DNA from: Gemmatimonadetes bacterium 2013_60CM_65_52
GTDB lineage: Bacteria; Gemmatimonadota; Gemmatimonadetes; Gemmatimonadales; Gemmatimonadaceae
Assembly (NCBI GenBank): GCA_002215645.1
Contig: NGFI01000002.1
Location: 62,001 to 126,000 of the forward strand
Direction of reading: 5' to 3'
DNA length: 64,000 nucleotides
The first letter of the stretch is position 1; each line of letters starts with the position of its first letter. Shown here piece after piece: positions 28,146 through 36,307 of this stretch. The position numbers and the translations under genes are program-made. The notes under the pieces were generated by a model. It saw nothing but the letters and a program-made list of their open reading frames with translations, ran no database searches and was not told the origin of the DNA.

Positions 28146-29093
28146 TCAGGGCGCGCGGGTCAGCGTGAACACGGTGAGCTCGGGCGCTGCGTGCACGCGC
28201 GCCGGCACGTAGCTGAATCCTATCCCGCGGTTGACGTAGAGCCGATTGCCTGGCTGGCCGTAGTTGTCGATCCAGCCGGCGACGCCCGAGCCCTCGTTGC
28301 TGAACCGGTGGCGCCATACCCAATCCGAGATGTATGGAATGCCGATCTGCAGCCCGTGCGTGTGCGCGGCGACGGCAAAGGGCGCCGCGCCCGGCGGAAC
28401 CTTCGCGTACGAATCGGGATCGTGCATGAACACGATTCGGGGAGCGCCATCGGGCACGCGGCCCAAGGCCGTCATCACGCTGTCGTCCTTCGCCCACTTC
28501 TCACCGACGCCCACGAGGTAGAGTTGCGGCGAAGCGGCGCTGTCCGCACCAGGCAGCACCAGCAACACGGCGCGATTGTCCATCATGTGGACACCGGCGC
28601 TGTCGAGTGCGAAGCGGACGCGATGCGCCACATGACTCACTTTCGCCGATCCCTCGTTCATGAGCGAGTAGTCGTGATTGCCGAGCACCGCATAAATGGG
28701 AAGTCGGTGGTCGAGCAGCGGCTGGAGGATGCCGAGCACCTCGGCCATCTGCGAATCGACGCTGTCGTCCGCATCGTACACGAAATCCCCAGCGATGAGC
28801 ACCGCGGCCGGATTGATGTCTACCACCTGGCGAACGAGCCGCCGGGCCGCATCCCGGTTCGACCACCACATGCCGATCTGAAGGTCGGCGAACACGACGA
28901 TCTGCTTCCCTTCCCAGGCCGTTGGGAGTTGCGGGATCGAAGCGGCCTCGTTCTCGCGCACCACGAATCGCGGCTCGATGGCCGTACCGTAGACTGTGAT
29001 GGCAGCCAGGACCTTCAGCAGCAGCCACATCCGGGCCACCCGTTGGAAGAGGACGCTGTCGCCTCTGCATAGCGCGCACCGTCGTCGTGACAT
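28146..29093 (-). CDS. Metallophosphoesterase with N-terminal membrane segment
   Basis: IVVFADLQIGMWW, LIAGDFVYDADDS, AVLGNHDY, AAHTHGLQIGIP motifs. Confidence 0.85.
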   Translation of the reverse strand: MSRRRCALCRGDSVLFQRVARMWLLLKVLAAITVYGTAIEPRFVVRENEAASIPQLPTAWEGKQIVVFADLQIGMWWSNRDAARRLVRQVVDINPAAVLIAGDFVYDADDSVDSQMAEVLGILQPLLDHRLPIYAVLGNHDYSLMNEGSAKVSHVAHRVRFALDSAGVHMMDNRAVLLVLPGADSAASPQLYLVGVGEKWAKDDSVMTALGRVPDGAPRIVFMHDPDSYAKVPPGAAPFAVAAHTHGLQIGIPYISDWVWRHRFSNEGSGVAGWIDNYGQPGNRLYVNRGIGFSYVPARVHAAPELTVFTLTRAP

Positions 29094-29129
29094 CGCGGGC
29101 GGCGCGGCACGCTCGCTGCGCGTTGGCGG

Positions 29130-29831
29130 ATGGAGGTCGCCATGCCCGCATACGCCGACGACAAGCTGGAACGCACGATCTCGATTCGCGCCGACTCAGT
29201 CGCACTCGAGGGAACGCTGGGTGTGCCGGCCCACGCGCAGGGCCTCGTGCTCTTTGCCCACGGCAGCGGAAGCAGCCGGTTCAGCCCGCGCAATCGCTTC
29301 GTCGCCCGTGTCCTGCGTGATGCCGGGCTCGGCACCCTCCTGATCGATCTTCTCTCGCCGAGTGAGGAGGAGGCCGACGAGGTCACGCGGCATCACCGTT
29401 TCGACATTCCGATGCTCGCCGACCGGCTCACCATCGCCATCGAGTGGCTCGGCCACGACGATGGCAGGGCCGACCTTCCAGTCGGGCTCTTTGGCGCCAG
29501 CACCGGAGGAGGCGCCGCGCTCGTGGCGGCCGCGGGCCGGCCCGATCGCGTTGCTGCCGTCGTCTCGCGCGGCGGACGCCCGGATCTGGCAGGCGCATCA
29601 CTTCCGCTCGTCGAAGCCCCGACCCTACTCATCGTGGGCGGACGCGACGAGGCCGTGATCTCCCTCAACGAGCGCGCGCGGAGCGCGATGCACGCGGAGG
29701 TGCAGCTCGAGATCGTACCGGGCGCAACACACTTGTTCGAGGAGCGAGGCGCCCTGGAGCGCGTTGCTTTGCTCGCTCGCGATTGGTTCTTGCTGCATCT
29801 GCGCCAAGCCGCTCCTCGACTGCGATTCTGA
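29130..29831 (+). CDS. Dienelactone-hydrolase/alpha-beta-hydrolase family protein
   Basis: LVLFAHGSGSSRFSPRNRFVARVL, VGLFGASTGGGAALVAAA, VPGATHLFEE; start may be 29142. Confidence 0.85.
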   Translation: MEVAMPAYADDKLERTISIRADSVALEGTLGVPAHAQGLVLFAHGSGSSRFSPRNRFVARVLRDAGLGTLLIDLLSPSEEEADEVTRHHRFDIPMLADRLTIAIEWLGHDDGRADLPVGLFGASTGGGAALVAAAGRPDRVAAVVSRGGRPDLAGASLPLVEAPTLLIVGGRDEAVISLNERARSAMHAEVQLEIVPGATHLFEERGALERVALLARDWFLLHLRQAAPRLRF

Positions 29832-29909
29832 TCGAACTCGGCGGGTCCATGTGGCGCGTCACTTGCTGCCCGGAACCCTTTGAGTTTTTGCAGCCAAAGG
29901 AGGGAACCC

Positions 29910-29948
29910 ATGAGTTACAGATTCCACGTTTCGAGCCCCGATCGGTAA
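29910..29948 (+). other. Short in-frame upstream ORF (12 codons) before the erythromycin-esterase-like gene
   Basis: AAGGAGGG followed by ATG at 29910: MSYRFHVSSPDR*, same frame as the CDS starting at 29964. Confidence 0.5.
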
Positions 29949-29963
29949 TACGTCGGGCCATTC

Positions 29964-31325
29964 ATGATTTTCGACCCGCGTGCGCGAAGAACCGACGCGC
30001 CGGAGCCGCTGGACACACAGCTCCGTCGCGCGGTGCGGCCGCTTGAATCGCCTGAGGACCTCGATCCTCTCATCGACGCAATCGACGACGCGCGCTTCGT
30101 CCTGCTTGGCGAAGCCACCCACGGCACGTCGGAGTTCTACACCTGGCGTACGGAGATCTCGAAACGCCTCATTCTGGAGAAAGGCTTCTCGTTCATCGCC
30201 GTGGAAGGTGATTGGCCGGACTGCTACCGCGTCAACCGGTACGCCAAGTGGATGACGGACTCCGGCACCAGTGCCGAGGAGGTGTTGCACGCGTTCGTGC
30301 GGTGGCCGACGTGGATGTGGGCGAACCGCGAAGTCGTCGACCTGGTCGAGTGGCTTCGCGACCACAACCATCGCCTGAGTGAAGCGCAGCAGGTGGGCTT
30401 CTACGGGCTCGACGTATATTCGCTGTGGGAATCGATGGCCGCCGTCGTCGAATATCTGGACCGAGTCGACCCGGCTGCGGCGCGCAACGCCCGTCGCGCG
30501 TATGCGTGCTTCGACCCGTACTATGAGGACGCACAGGAGTACGCTCGCGCGACGGCGCTCGTTCCGACGTCATGCGAGGACGAGACCGTTCACATGCTCC
30601 GCGCGCTTCGCACCCGCGCACCGGAGTACCGTCAGGACGGGCGTGACGCCTTCTTCAACGCCGAGCAGAATGCGCTCATCGCGCAGAACGCGGAGCGTTA
30701 CTACCGAACGATGATTCGCGGCGGCGCGACGTCGTGGAACGTGCGCGACTACCATATGGTCGAGACGCTCGATCGACTCGCCATGCATCACGGCCCGCTC
30801 TCAAAGGCAATCGTCTGGGAACACAACACCCATATCGGCGACGCACGGTTCACCGACATGGCGCGCCAGGGCATGGTGAACGTGGGACAGCTCGTCCGTC
30901 AGGCGCACGGTGAGCGTCCGGCCGAGCGAGACGGGGTGATGCTGGTCGGATTCGGCACGCATCGCGGCACGGTGATCGCCGGATCGGAATGGGGCGCCCC
31001 AATGGACCGGATGCACATGGCCACCGGTCGTGCGGGAAGCTGGGAGGATCTGCTTCACCAGGCCACCGGCGGCGTGAATGCACTGTTGTTGTTCGACGGT
31101 AGCGCGAACGGTGGCGTTGCGCGTCTCGACCAGCCGGTGGACCATCGCGCCATTGGCGTCGTCTATCATCCCGGCGCCGAGCGCTGGGGCAACTACGTGC
31201 CGACGATCGTGCCGCGTCGATACGACGCGTTTCTATTCATCGACGAGACGCACGCGGTTGACCCGCTTCACATGCCGGTCACGGTCGAGGCCGAACTGCC
31301 GGAGACGTATCCGAGCGGCATGTAG
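29964..31325 (+). CDS. Erythromycin-esterase-family protein
   Basis: FVLLGEATHGTSEFYTWRTEISKRLILEKGFSFIAVEGDWPDCYRVNRY; VWEHNTHIGDARFTDM. Confidence 0.9.
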   Translation: MIFDPRARRTDAPEPLDTQLRRAVRPLESPEDLDPLIDAIDDARFVLLGEATHGTSEFYTWRTEISKRLILEKGFSFIAVEGDWPDCYRVNRYAKWMTDSGTSAEEVLHAFVRWPTWMWANREVVDLVEWLRDHNHRLSEAQQVGFYGLDVYSLWESMAAVVEYLDRVDPAAARNARRAYACFDPYYEDAQEYARATALVPTSCEDETVHMLRALRTRAPEYRQDGRDAFFNAEQNALIAQNAERYYRTMIRGGATSWNVRDYHMVETLDRLAMHHGPLSKAIVWEHNTHIGDARFTDMARQGMVNVGQLVRQAHGERPAERDGVMLVGFGTHRGTVIAGSEWGAPMDRMHMATGRAGSWEDLLHQATGGVNALLLFDGSANGGVARLDQPVDHRAIGVVYHPGAERWGNYVPTIVPRRYDAFLFIDETHAVDPLHMPVTVEAELPETYPSGM

Positions 31326-31331
31326 CCGTCT

Positions 31332-31517
31332 TCAGGGCTTCTCCGGGCCCGGCTCGCGCTCCGCGCCTCCGCTTCCGGCCGAGCCAAACCGCAACTTCGA
31401 CAACGGATTGTCGGATTTCTTGCGCTCGGTCCCGGGTGCGTCAGCGGGCTCGTCGGATGCCGAAGGCTTGGCGGTCCTGGCGCTGTCAGGCCGTTGTGAT
31501 GGCTTTGGATCCTTCAT
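31332..31517 (-). CDS. Small low-complexity hypothetical protein
   Basis: MKDPKPSQRPDSARTAKPSASDEPADAPGTERKKSDNPLSKLRFGSAGSGGAEREPGPEKP; ORF evidence only. Confidence 0.4.
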   Translation of the reverse strand: MKDPKPSQRPDSARTAKPSASDEPADAPGTERKKSDNPLSKLRFGSAGSGGAEREPGPEKP

Positions 31518-31633
31518 GTGATTCGCTCCGGCGAGGGGTTTACGTCCACAGCCCGTGATGCGGCATTGTCCGTGCCGCAGTTTGTGGCGGCGACGCGTTC
31601 GCTCAGCCGATGCGCACGACATACCTTTGAGCT

Positions 31634-32653
31634 GTGATTATTCCCGCTCCGTCCCAGTCGGCCGAGTGGCCGCCCCTCGCTCTCGAGAGCTGGCAGCCGA
31701 CACAGCGGACGCTGCATCGGTGGGCGCAAATCGTCGGAAAGACGAGGCTCACACTTTCGCCGTTCGAGAATCATTGGTGGCATTGCGTCCTGTACGTCAC
31801 CGCCCGCGGCCTGACGACGTCACCGATGCCGCATCGCGGCAGCGTTCTCGAGATAGAGCTCGATTTCCTGGACGACGTCCTGCTCGCGCGGACGAGCGAC
31901 GGCCGCACCGAGCGCTTGCCGTTGAAGGACGGGACGATCGCCGGATTCTATCAGGACTACCGTGCGATGCTCTCATCGCTCGACGTCGATGTGCACATTC
32001 ACGGCGCCCCGAATGAAGTGCTCGACGCGACACCGTTCGCCGACGACCACATGCACGCCGCCTATGACGGCGATGCCGCGCGGCGGTGTTGGCAAGTGCT
32101 CATCCAGGCGGATCGTGCATTGAAGCAGTTCCGCGGCGACTTTACGGGAAAATGCAGTCCCTCGCACTTCTGGTGGGGCGGTTTCGATCTGGCCTGCACG
32201 CGATTTTCCGGACGGCGCGCGCCGCAGCACCCGGGCGGAATTCCCAACTGTCCGGATTATGTGACGCGCGAGGCATACTCGCACGAGTGCATCAGCGCGG
32301 GGTGGTGGCCCGGAATGGTGGGGTCACCTGTTCCCGATGCGGCGTTCTACGCGTATGCGTATCCCGAGCCGGACGGATGCAGCGCCGCCCCAATCGGGCC
32401 GAAGGCTGCCAGGTATGATGCCGCGATGCGTGAGTGGATCCTGCCATACGAGGCCGTTCGCACGGCCACCGATCCTGACGCGTTGATCGCGGAGTTTCTC
32501 CAGACTACCTATCAGACGGCGGCGACACTCGGCGGATGGGACGTCGAGTCGTTTCGTTCATCGTACGACACTGTTCGCCGTGAACGAAAGGCGGCGGCAG
32601 GTGGTGCGCGTACCCGAGCAGACGGTCAGACAAATGCCAGCGACGCAGTGTAA
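31634..32653 (+). CDS. DUF5996-family protein
   Basis: WPPLALESWQPTQRTLHRWAQIVGKTRLTLSPFENHWWHCVLYVTARGLTTSPMPHRG; GTG start. Confidence 0.8.
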   Translation: MIIPAPSQSAEWPPLALESWQPTQRTLHRWAQIVGKTRLTLSPFENHWWHCVLYVTARGLTTSPMPHRGSVLEIELDFLDDVLLARTSDGRTERLPLKDGTIAGFYQDYRAMLSSLDVDVHIHGAPNEVLDATPFADDHMHAAYDGDAARRCWQVLIQADRALKQFRGDFTGKCSPSHFWWGGFDLACTRFSGRRAPQHPGGIPNCPDYVTREAYSHECISAGWWPGMVGSPVPDAAFYAYAYPEPDGCSAAPIGPKAARYDAAMREWILPYEAVRTATDPDALIAEFLQTTYQTAATLGGWDVESFRSSYDTVRRERKAAAGGARTRADGQTNASDAV

Positions 32654-32939
32654 GCACATCGAGAACATTCAGGGCAAGGAGCCGCGGACGCCGGCGGGAT
32701 GCGAGGAGTGTCTTGCCGCCGGTGGAAGGTGGCTGCATCTCCGGCTCTGTCTCGAGTGCGGACACGTCGGGTGCTGTGACGACTCGCCGAATCGACACGC
32801 GACGAAGCACTTTCACGAGACGCAGCATCCGGTCATCCGCAGCTTCGAGCCTGGCGAGGATTGGGGCTGGTGCTTCGTCGACGAAATGTTCTTCGAGCAG
32901 GTTCCCGACTTCGGGATCAGAACCCTGGCGCACCGCTGA
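32634..32939 (+). CDS. UBP-type zinc-finger domain protein
   Basis: CKHIENIQ...TPAGCEECLAAGGRWLHLRLCLECGHVGCCDDSPNRHATKHFHETQHPVIRSFEPGEDWGWCFVDEMFF; overlaps the DUF5996 gene. Confidence 0.88.
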   Translation: MPATQCKHIENIQGKEPRTPAGCEECLAAGGRWLHLRLCLECGHVGCCDDSPNRHATKHFHETQHPVIRSFEPGEDWGWCFVDEMFFEQVPDFGIRTLAHR

Positions 32940-32954
32940 CGCGGACTGCCCGAC

Positions 32955-34427
32955 TCAGGTCCACGCCAGCGTCGTTATCGAATCCGCCGGCAGCTGGAGC
33001 ACCACAGCGCGACCTTCGACGACGATGCGCTGGGTCGCTCCGCTGGCGCCGCGATTCGTCAGGACCACCACCCGACTCTCATCGGGATTCTCGAACGCAA
33101 CATGGGCGACTCCCGCGTGGCCCCCTGTGGACTCGAGGACGCGCGCGCCACGCCGGACATGCCGTGAATAGTGCGCGAACGCCCAGAACTGTCCGCTGCG
33201 CGTCACCGCCTTCGTCTTGCTGTCGATCGTGACGACTCCACCGCACGGGAAGGGCCCGATGTTCGGATTGCCCTTCTCGTCCAGCGCGAGGTTCCAGGCG
33301 ATGATGCAGCGCGACCAGTTGCGCAGGATCCCCGCGAAATCCGATGCCCAGCGCCCCCAGTCCGTCAGATAATTGTTGGACGTGATGTCCGGTCCGCCTT
33401 CCGTCCAGTACGCGTGCTTGTCGGGATACGCGTCGTGGACGCGTGTCATTTCACCCGGCGTGCCGAGGTATCCGTGCCACGCGACGCCATCAGCGAACCG
33501 GCGCACCGCATCGTCCTGGAGTGACGCGAGCGCGCGTCCCCAGAGGTTGTAGTTGTGGTCGATCAACCAGATCTTCGTGCGAAGCCCCGCCTTGACGAAC
33601 GCGGGTCCGAGATGCTGGCCGACGAATCCGACCTCGATCTCCTGCGGCCAGGTGCATTGCGGCATCCGTCCATCCTGGTCGGTGTCCACCTCGTTCTGCG
33701 ACGTCACCGCGTCTACCACCACTCCCTCCGCGGCGTATGCCTCCACGAACTTCGTCATGTACTGGGCGTACTCGGCGAGGTAGCGGCGGCGAATCGTGCC
33801 TCCCATGAGCGAGTTGTTGTCCTTCATCCATCCGGGCGGACTCCATGGTGAAGAAAGGAGGAAGAGCTCCGGATTCACTTTTCGCGCCTCGCGCAACATC
33901 GGCAGGATCCACTGCTTGTCGTGCGCAATGGAGAACCTGGTGAGCTGCGGATCCGGCGTGGGGCTGTCGTCGTAGCTGTAGGGTTTCGTCGAATAGTCGC
34001 TCGAGCCGATACAGCTCCGGCCAACGGACAAGCCCATCTCCGACGGATGAAACAACTCGTGAAAGAGCTCGGCGCGTGCGTCCGGCGTCAACACGTTGAA
34101 CATGTACGTGGCCGCGTCGGTGAACGCGCCGCCGAAGCCGAGCACTTCCTGCTTCTTCTTTGCTGGATCGAGCGCGATGTCGTCCGGTCCGTGGATGGCA
34201 CCCGCTTGCCATGAGAAGTCGAATAGTGGCTCGTGTCGCAGTCTTCCCACGGTTTGCCAGGCATCGATCGGCGTGCGGGGCGCAATCATCACGATCTGCG
34301 CCGCGGCGGTGGCGAGAGGAATACCATAAAGCGCCACAGTGGCTCCGGCGCCCACGGCACCCGACCTGAGGAACTCGCGGCGGCTCACATCGGACGGAGG
34401 CACGGCATCGCTGTCAGGTATGTTCAT
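32955..34427 (-). CDS. GH30-family glycoside hydrolase (glucosylceramidase-like), Tat signal
   Basis: DVSRREFLRSGAVGAGATVALYG; VLGFGGAFTDAATYMFN, SPWSPPGWMKDNNSLMGG, YWTEGGPDI. Confidence 0.9.
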   Translation of the reverse strand: MNIPDSDAVPPSDVSRREFLRSGAVGAGATVALYGIPLATAAAQIVMIAPRTPIDAWQTVGRLRHEPLFDFSWQAGAIHGPDDIALDPAKKKQEVLGFGGAFTDAATYMFNVLTPDARAELFHELFHPSEMGLSVGRSCIGSSDYSTKPYSYDDSPTPDPQLTRFSIAHDKQWILPMLREARKVNPELFLLSSPWSPPGWMKDNNSLMGGTIRRRYLAEYAQYMTKFVEAYAAEGVVVDAVTSQNEVDTDQDGRMPQCTWPQEIEVGFVGQHLGPAFVKAGLRTKIWLIDHNYNLWGRALASLQDDAVRRFADGVAWHGYLGTPGEMTRVHDAYPDKHAYWTEGGPDITSNNYLTDWGRWASDFAGILRNWSRCIIAWNLALDEKGNPNIGPFPCGGVVTIDSKTKAVTRSGQFWAFAHYSRHVRRGARVLESTGGHAGVAHVAFENPDESRVVVLTNRGASGATQRIVVEGRAVVLQLPADSITTLAWT

Positions 34428-34460
34428 CGTCTTTCTCGAAGTCGGACTGCGGCGAACGTA

Positions 34461-35915
34461 TCACTTCCAGACGAACGTCGCCACCGACGCTGCCGGCAGC
34501 GTAAACGTGAAGGCACGGCCCGACGCGCGAGCGACGAACGAGCTCGGCGCCGTCCCGCCATTCAATACGATCAACGCGATCGACGCATCATCAGCGTTCT
34601 GAAACGCTACATGGTCGAGCCCCTGCGCGCCCGAAGAAGCGATCCGCACCGCCCCCGGTCGCACGAACTTGCTCGCATGCGCCAATGCGTAGTACTCGAC
34701 GTTGCGCGTGACGCCGCCGGAGGCGCTCACGGTCACGACGCCGCGACAGTTGCCACAGCCGCCGAGATGCGGCCCATTCTTCTCGTCGAGCGCGAGATTC
34801 CAGAGCGCGACCCCGCGCGCCCAGCCCCGTGTCGCGCCGATGATCAACTGCCCGACGTCGAACTTGAGGTTGTCCGCGAAGACCGGTGCCCAGTCACCGC
34901 CTGAACATTCCGTGAAGTAGACGTCCTTGTCTGGATATGCGTCGTGCACCAGAGACTGCACCGACACGTTGCCCGCGTAGCAGTGCCACGCGACGCCCTG
35001 TACGTAGCGCCGCGCCAAAGAATCCTTCAGCACACCGAGCGGCTGCTGTGGCAGATCCCAGTTGTGGTCCCAGTCCCAGATCTGCGTCTTGAAGCCCGCT
35101 CTTGCGAGCGCCGGTCCGAGATGGCGACCGATCACCTCCGCGCGTTGCGACGGGTCGAGGCGCATCCCCGGATAGTTGTTCGGTTCGAACGCCGGCTCGT
35201 TCTGAAGGGTGATGGCCGCAACCGGCACGCCCTCGGCTGCATACGCCTGGACGAACTTCACGAAATAATCGGCGAATGACGGAAATGCCTCCGGCTTCAG
35301 CGTGCCGGTGATGAGACTGCCGCTCGTTTTCATCCAGGCGGGCGGACTCCATGGGCTCCCCACCATTGTGAGCTGCGGATTGATCGCCAGCGCGCGCTTG
35401 ATCACCGGAAGGCGATCGGCGCGATCGACGTCGATCGAGAATTTCGTCAGCGCACTGTCCGTTTGACCCGATGAGATGTCGTCGTAGCTGTAGTGCCGCA
35501 GCGAGAAGTCAGACGCGCCCATGGTGATGCGCGCGAAGCTGAGTCCAATGCCTCCGTCTCGTCCGAAGAGATCCTGGAGCAGCGCTTCACGCTGCGACGC
35601 CGACATCTTCTCCTGGATGAGATACACGGACGCGTCGGTGAATGCGGCGCCGAAGCCGATCATGCGTTGATAGGTCGTCGTGGGATCGACCGTGATCACA
35701 GGAAGGGCTGTCGCGCTGTCGGCGCGAAGATGCAAGTCGGGCGCACGGCTCAGCAGAAGGCTCTGGTCGCCGGTGGTGAGCCACACCTGGACTGGTGCAC
35801 CCTCTGGCGATACAGGCACCGGAGCCGGCGAGGAGGGCTGGCTGGCGGATCCGCAGCCAACGAGGCCCGCGACGAGTACAATCGAGGCGATAGTGGACGC
35901 GCTGCTTGTCGGCAT
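34461..35915 (-). CDS. GH30-family glycoside hydrolase (glucosylceramidase-like), lipoprotein
   Basis: IVLVAGLVGCGSASQ lipobox; MIGFGAAFTDASVYLI, SPWSPPAWMKTSGSLITG, LQNEPAFEPNNYPGM, YFTECSGGDW. Confidence 0.92.
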   Translation of the reverse strand: MPTSSASTIASIVLVAGLVGCGSASQPSSPAPVPVSPEGAPVQVWLTTGDQSLLLSRAPDLHLRADSATALPVITVDPTTTYQRMIGFGAAFTDASVYLIQEKMSASQREALLQDLFGRDGGIGLSFARITMGASDFSLRHYSYDDISSGQTDSALTKFSIDVDRADRLPVIKRALAINPQLTMVGSPWSPPAWMKTSGSLITGTLKPEAFPSFADYFVKFVQAYAAEGVPVAAITLQNEPAFEPNNYPGMRLDPSQRAEVIGRHLGPALARAGFKTQIWDWDHNWDLPQQPLGVLKDSLARRYVQGVAWHCYAGNVSVQSLVHDAYPDKDVYFTECSGGDWAPVFADNLKFDVGQLIIGATRGWARGVALWNLALDEKNGPHLGGCGNCRGVVTVSASGGVTRNVEYYALAHASKFVRPGAVRIASSGAQGLDHVAFQNADDASIALIVLNGGTAPSSFVARASGRAFTFTLPAASVATFVWK

Positions 35916-35980
35916 AGATATCCACGATAATCACCGCATCGGCGCCGGGCGAGTTTTTCGCTCCGAGGCATCGCGTGCCA

Positions 35981-36099
35981 TGAGACAGGCCGGAACCCCG
36001 CATTATTTCGTGGTTGAGGACGAACGGGTCATTCGATTCGATGCACGCCGGGCGAAGGACATTCCGCTGCTTGTGGAGGCGCTGAGGCCGACGAGGTAG
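35981..36099 (+). pseudogene. Possible C-terminal gene remnant
   Basis: MRQAGTPHYFVVEDERVIRFDARRAKDIPLLVEALRPTR* has coding-like codon use and folded-domain-like composition; no recognisable N-terminus upstream. Confidence 0.3.
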
Positions 36100-36136
36100 G
36101 AGGCAGCGGGCGTTCGCGGAGACGGCGTCTGAGCGT

Positions 36137-36164
36137 GCTCGGGCCGAGCTTCGCCGGCCCGAGC
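36137..36164. terminator. GC-rich stem-loop, possible terminator
   Basis: GCTCGGGCCG (36137-36146) and CGGCCCGAGC (36155-36164), 8-nt loop, followed by gttta. Confidence 0.5.
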
Positions 36165-36307
36165 GTTTACGCGAAGTCCCGCCGTCGGAGCGAGAGCCCC
36201 GCCTGCCGTCACACGCCAGTTGAAGGTCACATTTTGTGGGCTGAGGGCCGTCTTGCGCTCGCCGCGCCCTCCGAACATTCTCGCTCATCGCCACACGAGT
36301 TGGACTC

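Noticed and set aside
5953-31325. PRTase, CBS, dienelactone hydrolase and erythromycin esterase as one novel gene system
   Set aside because: These families often co-occur, but here they lie in two groups about 22 kb apart, so a single system cannot be claimed from this window.
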